Below are positions 12,921 to 25,075 of a stretch of 64,000 bases of DNA, piece by piece. The notes below the pieces were generated by a model that did no database searches, was not told where the DNA came from, and saw only the letters and a program-made list of their open reading frames with translations. Source of the stretch: Thuidium tamariscinum (taxonomy: Eukaryota; Streptophyta; Bryopsida; Hypnales; Thuidiaceae); contig OX344758.2 in assembly GCA_947034885.2 (NCBI GenBank), positions 19,495,067-19,559,066 of the forward strand, read 5' to 3'. Positions within the stretch are counted from its first letter, which is position 1. Every line of letters begins with the position of its first letter. A program made the translations under genes and the position numbers.

Positions 12921-15808
12921 TTATGCACCGCCAGGGTCCAGAACAGGTAAGCGGTAATGAAGACTAATCGTATTGTCAGTTTGACGAGTCCCTGGGATGA
13001 AGTACTGGAACATCATGTAAAGGCATGAGTCGACAGCTCCAACACCTGCACAAGGATTGCATCTTAGATCCACTTTACCATAATGACCTATGACTACAAA
13101 GTAGAACATTCACTAAAACCATCTCTAGAATACTTCTACTTGACGGCTGTACGTTATTGAAGATGTCTTGTTCATTCTGCACAAGCCTGAGGATAAACAT
13201 GCGTCTGAGACTCTTTATAAAATTCTGGTCACAGTTTGGCTCTTCATATAATACTCAGCAAGCAATCAGGTGGAATAAATCTGGAATCCCTCAAGTCACA
13301 AGTCAGACTTACCACAGAAAACTGCATCAGGTTTGGTGAGGTGACACTGCAAGCTTTTTGCAAAATGTTTCATGTTTACAAACTGCAGTAGAATCAACGA
13401 ACTGTCCTTATTTGCATGTCATGACTGCCGAGACGTCAACACCCGAAGCAAATTGAGGGCACCGTCAAAAATAGCAGAGCAAATTTACAATTACTTCATG
13501 ATCGATTCCATTAATCCTGAGACCACAACGATGCATCTCAACGCACGAAATTAGGAAGCTAAGTACCACTTTTGAAGCCTCCCCTTTCTGTAAGGCTAGC
13601 TGAAGCCGTGATGAAGAGCTGGAAGCCGAATCAGTTGAGGTTGGATCCGCTGCACAAGTTGGAACCAAGAAGATAATCACAAGGTGTTTCTTGATAATTC
13701 ATCACCTAGTTATACAAGGACAAACAATAGCTCTACATTCTCAGAATTTCACATTAACCTGTCAATTCAATACACAGGATAAACATAATCAGTACGCATT
13801 GGTACAGCAGATCTCATACAACCTCTTTTCAGGTACAGTATGATTCAAGTTAAGATAAGGCACTATATGGGAAGATAAAGATGACTAAGCATGAGACCTC
13901 AAAAACCTCACGGCGTGCCTAATTGGCTAATATGAAAAGATCAATGCCAGAAGAAATGCACATAGAGAGGTGACCACATCCAATAATAGTTGCCTGTCTG
14001 CTTAGGTATGTACCTCGTAATCCTATAACCCTGAGCTTCCGGTACTCAGAACCGATGGAAACCATAGTTTGCGAAACCTGTAGGTGTATGTCACCGTATT
14101 GGGTTACGGCTACTTCGAGTACTTCACCCAATTTTCCAAGGCGATCTATTAAACCTATCATCTTGTCCAGATCTGGTACTTGAACCAACGTCTGTAATGA
14201 TGAGAATTCGCATCATCATAATATTAGAATACAACGAAGAACATAGTAAAAGTCAAGCTCCTCTGCACTCAGTTCATCTGTGTGAAATAATGCGCAAGTG
14301 ATTTGCGAGACAAAACAACAGATATCCAGTGGCCAACTAATCTGGCATGGTTAGAATTTAAAATAAGTTTGTAATTACTTTCGACAAAGTCTCTCCGCAC
14401 TCTAATCCGCTCAATTCTGAAAGAAAATGTCGACGGGAGTGCACGACGAACCAATGACTGTTGAAAGTACAGTCCTTCAGAGAAAACCTTACCCTGGGCA
14501 ATTCTTGAGCCATGTCCAGACTTGATTGCAGTTCCTGCACATCAATGCGGTTCAGAGGTTGCGAAATGGGAACGTCTTGGATGATTGCAGACTTTAGTCC
14601 CTGCAAGCAACAAAGGTTGTATCATGAGCCCACAGCTGAAGATTACACGGCGGAATGCTACTACACTTTGAGTCTCTACAGCAATCTCCGCACAACTATG
14701 CACTACGCGACAGCTCGTCGCTCAAAGAAATCATCTCCAAATTCCTGCATGTATCTCTGAGTGGACCGAACTTTCTGCTTCAAATGAGGAGCCCAGTACG
14801 ACTATATTATCTGAGTTCAGTATGCAGATAGTGACCAGATGTACAATAATGCATGGATGTCGCAATATCATGGCTCAAAGTAGGCAATGTGCCTCAGAAA
14901 TTACATAACTCTTACCTTACTTTCGAAAGTCAAGTACGGCATTGGACGTTCCGATAAGCTGGGACGCTTCCTCACGAGTTTCACCTGCAACCTGTCGCCA
15001 TATATACTTACACTACTCTTCAATGCTCTTAGCAGCAAAGTAAGGTCTACGGTGAAGGCAATCCGGTCTTGATTTTGGCTTGATATTCGATAGTCGTCAA
15101 AAACAATATCCTGCCACAATCTCACCATTAGCACCTTCGTTTGAGGTTCAAGGCAACAGCAACAAACGAAAGATGTAGTATCCTGGCGGCGAAAACATAA
15201 GACAATAATCAAGTCTAACGATCTAAAAATACGTAACAATTATAAAAAGGATCAAACCAATCGTTCTACAGTAATTAGTTTTACTCCATCAAATACACAT
15301 TTAATACCTTCGAAAATTGCGCGATCGCTTGCACTCCGTCAGAATTTAGAACATTGTGAAGTATGATCAAGTGAACCGGCGTAAGATATATATGACACGT
15401 TTTTCCTATTTTTTCGAAAGCTGGAAGAAATCCTGAGGAAGTGTGCCAGACAGGCCAGGGAATTAGCAACCATAAATTACACATCAACAAATAATTGAAT
15501 TCGAGCAAAACTCTTTGAATTTTCCATTTCTTGATACAGCGGTCAGAACACGAGAAACATAAGCTAGAGTACACTGCACAAGCAGCGAATAGTCGCAGTC
15601 ACTAGTACTAAGTGCACCTCAGCCACTTTATTTCAATTTTTCGAAAGTTAGACTACTCACAAGTTTATTGTCAGAACAGAATATGCGCAAATCGTCATTG
15701 AATTCCAGCAATGGACTACGTAAACTAAAGACAGCGCAATGAAAGAGAGGACTCACGTCGTTCCAGAAGTGTGACTCCATGATCCGTAAGAAACGCCTTG
15801 AATTTCAT
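12921..15808 (-). CDS. HUS1: HUS1 checkpoint clamp subunit (9-1-1 complex)
   Basis: HUS1 forms the PCNA-like RAD9-RAD1-HUS1 ring loaded at damaged DNA to activate ATR signalling in the nucleus. Eight exons on the minus strand, all with GT/AG borders and matching phases: 15,757-15,808; 15,308-15,432; 14,916-15,110; 14,493-14,600; 14,014-14,191; 13,567-13,649; 13,313-13,382; 12,921-13,045. They sum to 936 nt, 311 aa, a normal plant HUS1 length. The start MKFKAFLTDHGV matches the family, as do the FDDYRISSQNQDRIAF block, the IIQDVPISQPL strand and the C-terminal FQYFIPGTRQTDNTISLHY followed by RLPVLDP. Exon 6 encodes a serine-rich linker. A close paralogue is not known, so the call is firm. The first exon is short and its ATG lies only 51 nt from the first donor. 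Confidence 0.95.
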
Positions 15809-16620
15809 ACTGAATGGTTTCCGGGAGCGAATGAAAAATCCAAAATATATTTAGGGCTTATACGATCCTATAAAAGTGAATGCGCTCGAGTGCTGAGAGT
15901 GTGCAGCAAAGATGGAGAACTTGGAGCAGCAAGAAGGCGGGGGCTCATGCCGGCCGAGGATTTCATGCAAAATCTCTTATCGAAAACTAGCCGTTACGAT
16001 CACGAACAAGATGTCACAAGGGAAAGACGAGGTGACTTCGAAATAAGAGGAACAAAGTGCTTAAAACCCTGGCCAATTCATGCGATCCTTTGCATCCTCC
16101 CCTACAATGAAGAATCGTCGCTCTCTTCTTTCAATCACCTCCACATACCAGAGCGTCCATGCTTCGTAAACACGCGCACTCGACCGTCTCACCAATTGCA
16201 AACAGCGATGTCATGTTCTTCCATACCTTGTCTCTTCCACAATAACAAATAGCAGACTAACCTGCAATTTGCAATATATCACCAGCAGTATTGCTAGATT
16301 ATCGAATCGATAATTTCCTACATCCAACCCGAAATCATGTGTGACCACTCCAGCTCCGCGAGAACTCACTCACCATCCAAACACCGACCGAACACGAACA
16401 CCTCTTCAATCAAGCAATTTGAAGAGAAACGTGGAGAAGAAGAAGGATTGAGCGGGAGGCTCCCGCGCTCTTTTTTCTCCTCTTTAATATCTCCTTCTCT
16501 AATATCACATGTCCTAATACTGTATAACCGATCAAGAGGTGCTAAGCGTCCCTTTCCGGGCCAATCCAGTCTTCCATGCAAGAGGGCTTGCAAAGGGTCA
16601 AACATTTTTCAGTAATTTTC
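15809..16620 (-). promoter_or_regulatory. Presumed HUS1 promoter and 5' UTR
   Basis: Moderately GC-rich sequence upstream of the HUS1 ATG before the AT-rich desert begins at about 16,620. Long frames on both strands here match no family. No specific element is identified. Confidence 0.35.
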
Positions 16621-16889
16621 TCTTGAAAGATCAATGAAAGCTTCGTCTAATTAACTTTGTAAATATTTTTAGGGACTCTAGGGAAATTAAATATGAGTTT
16701 TCAAAGTTCAAATGTCATTGAAACTAAAATCCTTTTTATTCTTATGCTGTTCATTATCAATATTTTAAAGAATCAAATGTGTATTTTTGTATTGCAAGAC
16801 CTTTTTAGAGCTTAAGTTAGCAACAACCAATTTTTAGTAATTATCCATTTCAAGAGGCAAAAAGGTTTATTTTTTCATTACAATTTTTG

Positions 16890-17560
16890 CAATTGATGAG
16901 AAGGCCTAAAGAGCCCACATTGGGTTTTCTTGAGAAATCAAGAAGACTCTATTCACATCATAATTTGGAATTTTTGCACAAGATTTTAAAGATGGATGCT
17001 TATCATCCTTATCTACATGTGAAAATTGACTTCACCTCATTCCAATAAGTATTGCAAAGGTTATACATTTTCTAAAGTCAAATTAGAGAACTAAAATATA
17101 TTTCTAAAAGACTTTCTAATTTTATTGAAATGTATAGAGTGGTTCCTATTCAAAAACAATCAAACCACTCAACTCCAAATAATGAGGTGAAAATTATGAG
17201 TTTTAATTTGCAAGCAATGAAACTTCAAAAAACCATTTAAAGTCATTTTTTGAGTTATTTTTAAAAAATTCCCCATATATAACAAATTAAAAGGATACCT
17301 ATTGATGTTTTAGAACATTTTTACTATTAGGATTGATGATTCTCAATTTCTTATAACATTTATTAATAGTTCAATTTTTCACCACTAGTACCACCATCCA
17401 ATTTCTAATTTGGGGGGGATGAATGTGAAATCTTCTTAGTTATATTTTATTTTATACATTTTCAATCCATTTTTCCAAATATTGTCCAAATCAAACAAAT
17501 TTTGTACATATGTTTTTTTTCTTAAACTATTGAAACACAAAACTTCACCTATTAGAAAGG
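16890..17560. repeat. Dispersed AT-rich repeat, family R1 copy 3
   Basis: Shares block order with 1,310-2,300 and 3,220-4,140: a GAGCCCACATTGGG block, TCATAATTTGGAATTTTT, GATGGATGCTTATCAT, and later AATAATGAGGTGAAAATTAT. Diverged, noncoding. Confidence 0.5.
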
Positions 17561-18414
17561 CTTAAATGAATTGAAATGAATACAATAATTAGTGTAAAAA
17601 GAAGATTTAGACTAACTTTGTTATTCTTATAGTTTGAATTATTTTTCTAATGCCACTTTCGTTGTAAAATAACATTGTTGTAATATTATAGAGCATCACA
17701 TTATTATGTTTTTATTTGGTACTTTGCTTAGGTAGATGTGATATTAAGAAGGTTTATACTTTCATTGTCATTTGTCCCCTTTTTATTATATTGCCTCCAA
17801 TAGCTTCTCTTCTAGCCTTTATTGGTCCAAGGAATTATACTACACAATTTACGTGATTTTAAATTTTTTTAAATTTAATTGATAGAAAACAAAAACATAA
17901 TGTGTCATGATAAAGAAATTATTTGTACAACTCATTACGCAATTTTTTTTACTCTTAATAAAAAAAGATTTAAAATAATTCAAATTTGAATGTTCACCTT
18001 GTAGACATATTCTAATTAAAAATTTTAATGATGAAATCCAAAATGGCAATCAAATAACATCAAACCTTATTACTTAGAATTTGGTGCATTAAAAACTCAA
18101 AAGTATATTATCACAACATATTATATGTTGAACATCAAACATATTATTTGATATCAATTATCAAAAACTTCAAATATTTAGATATATTTTACATATTATA
18201 AATTTTGTTCATACCTTCATAAAGTCTTTGTGGGGTTAAAATTAAGTTATTTGAAAATTGGTATTCTAGCATTTAATTGTACACTTTTATATAAAATGTG
18301 TCATATTATTTATTTGTTTATTATCATCATTTAAATAATTTTATCCACACCAATTTAAAAATTAAGAGACCTTGAAACCATAAATTTATTCAATAATGAA
18401 GTAATGTAGCACTG

Positions 18415-18470
<56 letters not shown>

Positions 18471-20108
18471 AAGCATATTTACATTTTAAAGTAAATTTTA
18501 AGAAATATTTCATTAGGTGTTTTCAAACAAAAGTTGTTTAATATGATAATCATTGATGGAGTTCATTAGTTTTCATGATTGAATTAATTAAAAGTCAATG
18601 GCAGTATTATGTATTTTTACCAAACTTAATTCATGTTTGTGATTAGTATCTTAAAATCTAACCTCATTTACTAAATGCATATTGTGTGAGAATTTCATCA
18701 CACAATTCTTGATTCATTAGTTATTACTAAATTCTAGCTACATCCAAACATCTTCTCAACAACTTATGTAGTTTGATTGTTGTTGTTGCATTGCATTAAA
18801 CTACATTCTAATAATATTTAATTATAGACTCAATTTTTCAAGGATCATTTTTTAGCCTAGTTTTACTAAGACTTATTTATATTGACACATGTAATTTGTT
18901 TAATTACGAAACATTTAACAAGAATATTTTTAATCCATGACATACAAATGATAAATGTATTGTCTAATTTTTGCTCATTTATCATGATATATCTTCTATG
19001 AAAATACAAAATTTGTAATAACTTTCAAAAGAGTTATAATCTATACAATCATAATTCAATTGAATTTTCTTTGTAGAATATCAATGAATTTAATATATAG
19101 GGCTTTTAATTTTTATATTGTAAATTAGCCATTTTTTTTCTTTTGTTGAAATTGAGGATGAGTATAAAAAATTAGATTTCATTTTCATTTTGAATTTTTG
19201 GATTTGAACCTTCAATGACAAAGCTTTTGCAATAAAGGTTAGTTTTTTTTACCTTAAGAAGCTCAAAGTAGGTCTTGGAATTTGATTTTAAAATGTAAAA
19301 GCAAAACAAAAGTTACATGTCAATTCAATTTCTTACAAAAAGTTGGTAGTTTTTTTTAATGGATAATATCATTTTGACTCTAATCACATTTTATATGTTT
19401 CTACATGCGACTCATTCTATTCACTTTATTGAACATTCTTGATTGTTGATCAATGAGTTTTCACCTTGATAACATCAAAACCATGCCCCACAATATGTAG
19501 GTTACCACTCTACCTTTGAATGTTATTGTTGTAGCACCATTGGGGCTAGGGTAATAAGAATGTCCATGTGGTGCACACTTTATTAGTATTGTTATTGTCC
19601 CTTTTGTAGACATCCAAATGTTGATGATGCTATCACCCAACTTGCACCACACTTGGCTATCTCATCACCAATCACTATTTTGAAATTTCAAAAGGTCCAT
19701 GGATTTGGCCTCAATGCAAACTAGCCCTAATGTTTTTTTTAATTGTTGCGAGTTTAAAATCTTCCACATGTGAAATATATTCTACAAATGTTTTTGGATA
19801 TCATTCTTCTACATTGATTTTGAGTAGCAAAAACCAAATTCATCTTAATCCACAATGCAATGCAACATCCACAACAATTGTACAAAATACTAGTGTACGT
19901 GAAGGTTTAATTTGATAACCACATGCGAGAATTTTGATGTTAGATTCTCAGTTATCCATATCACCTTACACCATTTAGAAGATGACATGTGACACTTTAT
20001 TTTGCAAAAATAGCTTACCTAAATTTTTGTTGAATTTGACCTTGACGTAGAGTAATGGGCATGATTGCTTATCAACAATGGACTAGAAAGGTAAGTTTAC
20101 ACTTGGTA
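17561..20108. other. AT-rich gene desert with a microsatellite
   Basis: No gene supported. The only distinct feature is the (TA)n tract listed separately. Confidence 0.5.
18419..18467. repeat. (TA)n microsatellite
   Basis: Uninterrupted TA dinucleotide run of about 24 units in AT-rich DNA. Confidence 0.95.
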
Positions 20109-20112
20109 TTAA

Positions 20113-20469
20113 CCCTTAAAGTTATACTTAATGCATAACATTGTTAAGTGGCTTGACATCTTTCCATGAGCTGGAGGTATAATTCCCCCCTAGATACGTG
20201 GGGGGAAGTTTAGTTATAATGACGTGAAACTCATTGGCCATTGGAGTAGCTAACTTGCTTAGGTTGTTAGTTGCAAGGCTAGGAGGGCTCTGCTTTCACG
20301 GGGAGCAAAGGGATCCCCCAGCAAAGGTGAATAATATTCTGTTGGAAGTTAAAAAACTATAGAACATTTCTCCTTTCTACCCCTAATATTCAAAAGGAAC
20401 AGTTGCACTTTTGTCCTACAAGGAAAGATTCTTTGTCATTCAGCGGCCACAAAACCTCCTTGTCAATGT
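20113..20469. mobile_element. TTAA-flanked element T2, copy 1
   Basis: Bounded by TTAA at 20,109-20,112 and 20,470-20,473. The left end is CCCTTAAAGTTATAC. The right ~130 bp (GTTGCACTTTTGTCCTACAA, then GGAAAGATTCTTTGTCATTC) matches the right part of the element at 52,166-52,380, and a GGCTTGACATCTTT block near the left matches there too. It abuts the next TTAA element, sharing one TTAA. No coding capacity. Confidence 0.55.
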
Positions 20470-20944
20470 TTAACCCTTGAACAACGGACCAATCACTATG
20501 GAAAAAAGTGGTCTACACACAGTGTCCACATCAATGAACAAGCAATATCTAGAGAATATAAAATGGATGTGAAAAATATGGAAACGTCAACAATGCATGA
20601 TGCCCTACCAAAAATTGGAAGAAGCGCAATATAACCCCCTAAAACTGTCTTCTAACACTACAAGAAACTGGCCACAAATATGACTTCAATATATGACTGC
20701 TTCGCAATCATTCCGGACACATGTGACTACAAAATGACTTAGGGGCCTTAGAGTCATAGTGGACAAGTAGTTTATATATGACTTCTATTTTTATTATCAC
20801 CAACGAAGAAAAAAGTGGATGTAGAAATGGATGAAGGGTTTAGGGACTTCCAAAGTGGTAAAGAAAAAAGAAGTCTAAGGAAATGACTCCTATGTTGCCA
20901 CGTGGCTAGTCATTTTGAAGTCATCATGTAGTCATGAATGATCC

Positions 20945-21252
20945 CTTTTTTTAATCCTATTCTGAAATCTAGGATTATATTTTGTAATCTAGGAAATGTG
21001 AATATTATTTTCTAAAATATAGGAAATTTGAATGTTATTTTTTGAAATCTAGGATTATATTCTGAAATCTAGGAAATGCGTATTATTTTCTGAAATCTAG
21101 GATTGTACTCTAAAATCTAGGAAATGTGAACATTATTTTTTTAAATCTAGGATTATATTCTAAAATCTAGGAAATTTGAATGTTATTTTCTGAAATCTAG
21201 GATTATAGTCTAAAATCTAGGAAATGTGAATATTATTTTCTAAAATCTAAAA
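20945..21252. repeat. Tandem repeat inside CACTA, TCTAGGA-based
   Basis: About five imperfect ~60-bp units, each made of a GAAATCTAGGATTATATTCT-like part and a TCTAGGAAATGTGAATATT-like part. Lies in the left subterminal part of the CACTA element. Confidence 0.8.
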
Positions 21253-21284
21253 GATTTGAAATTGTGGTGGTGAAATGTGCAAAA

Positions 21285-21380
21285 TCAGTACACCATATAC
21301 CGGAGAGTCGGAGACCATACACCATATACAAGACACCATATACAGGACACCATACATCATATACAAATACATGATACACA
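21285..21380. repeat. Short ACCATATAC-type tandem
   Basis: Repeated ACCATATAC / ACACCATATACA words. The frame across it on the minus strand is repeat translation, not a protein. Confidence 0.6.
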
Positions 21381-21525
21381 ATACACTACATTTTGCATAT
21401 GTGTCAAATGGCTTTTCAAGCCAATTAGTGTGTGAATACAAAGAGTTCAAATAACAAGCCTTTTATACAAGTGGGGGGTAGGAGGCAAGACAAACCATGT
21501 GGGATTTGTAAAATGTTGATGCAAT

Positions 21526-21645
21526 AGTAGAGTAGTGACACATAAGTCATTACGTAGTCGCGTTAGAGTAAATCACAATCAAAATAGTAGAGTAGTGACA
21601 CAGAAGTCATTATGTAATCACCTTAGAGTAAATCGTAGTCAAAAT
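21526..21645. repeat. ~60-bp direct duplication inside CACTA
   Basis: Two adjacent copies beginning AGTAGAGTAGTGACACA and continuing GAAGTCATTA, each ending AGAGTAAATC plus AGTCAAAATA-like sequence. Confidence 0.8.
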
Positions 21646-21964
21646 ACAGTCGTACAGATTACTCACTTTTGACTATGGCCTTCACAATGGAATTGATTAA
21701 GTCCACATTGGAAGTTTAACAATGTTGTGAACAAAAAACAATGGATGAAATATAGACATTGTAAAATTTATCAACGTAGTTCTATAAAAATTGGAATGAA
21801 AAATTGTTTTTCTAACTCTTAGAGGTGCTAAATGTCATCTAAATTTTAGTTTTTGGCCTTTTCATTGTCAATCTAACTTAATTTTTTTAGTTTGTTTTGA
21901 AAAAAACATTAGTAAATAGTGAAGAAAAATCAAAAGAAAATTCTCCAAGAGTGCATCAATTTAA

Positions 21965-22868
21965 CCCCTACAGGAGCGAGGCCTTTTTTCTACCAAAGAA
22001 ACACTAGAAACTGCCATTTCTGTAGCAAAGAGTAAAAACGAATTTAAAATGTTTTTCTTTGACATATAACTGTAGGATCTTACACCCAACAAGTATAAAA
22101 AAGTGTGGAAAAAATTTCAAAATTTTTGACCGCATAGATTGCAAGATATTTACATTTAAAGATGAAAAAACAAAATTTTCAGCACATTGCGGAACTAGTT
22201 TTTTTTACTTTGAACATTTTTAACTTAAAAAATTTTCACTACAGAGTTTTGAGCTTTAAATTTTTATAATGGAAAATTGAGTTGAGAGTCTAGGAAAAAA
22301 AAAATTGAATTTTCATTCTTAAGAAAATTGTTAAGTAGAAGTAGGTACAAGATAGAAAGAAAATCTAAAATATTAATATATTTTAGATGGAATTAAAATG
22401 CACTAATCCCAATGGTGAGATTGTTCTTGCAAGTAAACTCAACCAAGCAAATTTTTATTTTGAAGAATTGCAAAAATTGCATTCAAAAATGAATCCTATA
22501 AGTTATTTTTTTCAAGAAAGTGCTCTAACTGCTCAAAAAATCACAATGTTCATAACTTTCTCATAACAATCCAAATGAAATGAATCTAAGCTTTCCAAAT
22601 ACACAGAAATATAATCTATACGGAATTTTTTTTTTTAAATTCAAATTTTTGCAAATTTGCTTTTACTGCCCCATGTCCCCTATTTTGAGCTTATTTGGTC
22701 ATAATTTTTGTTCATGGGCACCAATTGTGAGAAATATTATTTTTCTAGGAAGCTAATTAACTTTTCTATCTCCAAGAAAAGTTTCAAAAAATCAGGACAA
22801 AATTTTAGCCCATAAGTACCTGCTTGAAATCCCATTTGTCCTTGGAAGGGACAATGGTCCTTTAGGGG
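21965..22868. mobile_element. TTAA-flanked element R2 copy 2, nested in CACTA
   Basis: TTAA at 21,961-21,964 and 22,869-22,872. Ends are CCCCTACAGGAGC and, read inward from the right, CCCCTAAAGGACC. The length is 904 bp. The interior matches 2,438-3,012 and parts of 37,930-38,420 and 46,740-47,318. It sits wholly inside the CACTA element and so is probably younger than that insertion. Noncoding. Confidence 0.65.
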
Positions 22869-23836
22869 TTAATTTGAATGGAAAATAATAGGAAAAATTC
22901 TAAATTTTAAAAATAAAATGAAAAGAATAAGGTTCATGAATGAAAAGATGTAGTGAAAAAACCTAGTGACAGAGAATAAAAAATAGGGATAAGAATTACG
23001 CTTTTGGATTTTGGAGGTACGTACATTCTTCTTCTATATTTGAGTCATTTAAAAGACCTAATTAAACTAAAGATGAAGTAAAATTCCATGCTCAATGCAA
23101 ATTCAAGGAAGAATAAAAAGTAACATAAGGCCTAAATATAGAAGTCCAAGTCAAAAAACAAATACTACAAGAGCAATTCGTGAATTTCCAAAAATACTTC
23201 TACAATTTCTGTCTTAAATGGAAGAGAAAACTCATACCATAGTAAAATAAAAGTACATTAAAAGAAATAAAGCACCCTGTCTTTAAGGAAATGCCCAATT
23301 TCTTTGTCAAGTCATGCTGAAGTCATTTGAAAGTGAATTTGTAGTCACAAACAAGTGATTCGCAGTGACAATGTATGACTCCTTGTTACTTTGGCATGAC
23401 TGTGGACTTTCCATCGGATGTTTGACGGCATTTTGGACAGACTTCAGAAGATGAAACCGTAGCATTTTAAAATTGCTCATTCCGCAGTCATGCCTGTGAC
23501 CCCCAAATGACTTGGAAGCTATGGAGCCAGAAAATCCGGTGCAATTAGGGAGCTGCAGTCATTGTTTAGTCGCATTGGACACGCAATCATTTTTCCGCAG
23601 TCACAAAATAGCCCAATTTCTTGTAGTGTAAATCTCTCAGCCCTCTTCTTAGAATTTGGATCAACCAAAAATAATATCACAATCAATGAGGCTATTTCTT
23701 GCTCCCCACTATTGTACACGTCTTCTTGATTCCAATCCAAAAAAAATTGGATGAAAAACATCTTTTCTTCATTCAACAAATTGCACTTTTGTCATCCATC
23801 AGACACAAAACGTCTGCCGTGTCGTTCATGGGTTAA

Positions 23837-24314
23837 GGGTTAAAGACAGTGTTTTATTGAGATTCTTAAGAACAAATCTAGACCTATTTCTAGACTGGAT
23901 CCACATTGCAAACAAGGCTGGCCAGTACAGTGGAAACACCCCAAAACGTCTAAATAAAGAATTTAGCATAGTTGGAGGCATCTTTTTTTGAAAATGATAT
24001 TTTCCTAGTATTAGCGAGTGAAAATCGTGAATATTAAAAAAAAATTAAAAATTTCGAAATTAGTATGTAATTTCTATAAATTTTCAAAGTGTTGGCTCCC
24101 TAGACCACTCGAACCGTCTTATAGGTGTACTCCAAATTGAACTCCACTGAAATCAGCTGTGAGTGAATGAAAATTATACATGTGTTTTACAATTGCATCA
24201 GCAAGTTAGAATTAAACATTCATCGGACACTTTAATGAATGCTTATGGACAAATTTAGTAACACCCTAGGGTCCAGGAATAGGTATAGGGATAGAAATGG
24301 GTGTTTCTCCCTTC
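23837..24314. other. Spacer, nothing recognised
   Basis: AT-rich DNA between the T1 element and a family B element. No coding region or repeat was identified. Confidence 0.4.
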
Positions 24315-24642
24315 AGGTAAGAGGTCCTATAATGGACCATCTAAGGACTGAAACAAAATTTCAGGGAGGTAAAACTTCTAGAAATATTTTTCAGTAAATT
24401 TTCCTTGAAAAGCAAGTAGAATTGACATCTAACCCAGGTCGTTTCATATTTTTCTGAGCTTTGTGGAATTAGTTATCAAATTTTGAAGTTGAAAAGGCAT
24501 AGGGCTTTAAAATGGTGCCCTAGCTAAAATGTACACTGTCAGTACATTGCTGAAGGCTATGAAAAAGAAACATGTACAAGTACTATACATTTAAGATAAG
24601 GCACCATTTTAGAACCTGCTCCATTTAAGAGCCTTCTACCTT
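24315..24642. mobile_element. TIR element family B, copy 2
   Basis: Left end AGGTAAGAGGTCCTATAATG; right end, read inward, AAGGTAGAAGGCTCTTAAAT. The interior is clearly homologous to 31,066-31,380 (shared GAGCTTTGTGGAATTAGTTA and AAATTTTGAAGTTGAAA). No coding capacity. Target duplication not resolved by eye. Confidence 0.7.
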
Positions 24643-25075
24643 AAGTCACTACTGTAGCTTCCCAGCTCGCCAACTAACTCGGGGTTCACCGTTTCCTTTT
24701 TCAACTGAAAACACAAAAGAACCCCGGCAAAGATCAAGTTCCATAGGAAAGGAGTGTGTGGTGCCCGGGTTCATGGTCAAAAATGTACCAACTGGTCCAA
24801 CCTCAACAAGACACTTTGTGGACCGGGGGTGGCGGTGTGTGTGTGTGACGAACTTCTTTGACCAAACCTTGAAGAGAGAGAATGTATGATACTCTACAGT
24901 ACAGTACTGGAATCCAGTTCCCTTGAGGCTGATTGTCAGCCGGTGGACTGCTTCTCGAAGTCAAAACGGTGGCCGCTCACGGAACCTCCCCGTCAATGGA
25001 GCCCCATTCGAGGAGCGGATGACTGATTGAGGCTCATTGGATGAGAACTGAAGAAGTAGGAAGGTAAGGTAGGAT
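24643..25075. other. GC-rich island of unknown nature
   Basis: About 400 bp markedly richer in GC than its surroundings, lodged between two family B elements. It includes a GTGTGTGTGTGTG run near 24,840. Composition resembles local promoters or exons, but no frame or family is recognisable on either strand. Confidence 0.4.

Larger units (their letters stand above)
20656..23628. mobile_element. Nonautonomous CACTA (EnSpm/CMC) transposon, ~3.0 kb
   Basis: Starts CACTACAAGAAACTGG and ends in the inverted CCAATTTCTTGTAGTG. It is flanked by the 3-bp target duplication TAA (20,653-20,655 and 23,629-23,631), as CACTA elements make. Subterminal TGACTGC/GCAGTCA and GCAATCATT motifs recur at both ends in inverted orientation, as expected of transposase-binding repeats. 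No transposase or other coding region was found, so it would depend on an element elsewhere. The interior contains tandem repeats and a nested TTAA element. Confidence 0.9.
20474..23832. mobile_element. TTAA-flanked MITE T1, split by a CACTA insertion
   Basis: TTAA at 20,470-20,473 and 23,833-23,836. Inverted ends are CCCTTGAACAACGG on the left and, read inward from the right, CCCATGAACGACACGG. Without the CACTA element and its TSD it is about 383 bp, close to the intact relative at 47,323-47,694 (372 bp). Both halves align with that relative: GAGAATATAAAATGGATGT on the left, and a CAAAAAAAATTGGATGAAAA-type block on the right. TTAA target sites with CCC-start ends fit piggyBac-type elements, but no transposase is present. 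Confidence 0.65.

Noticed and set aside
15779-16252. 157-codon + strand frame over HUS1 exon 1
   Set aside because: Antisense to the real first exon of HUS1 and its upstream region; no domain.
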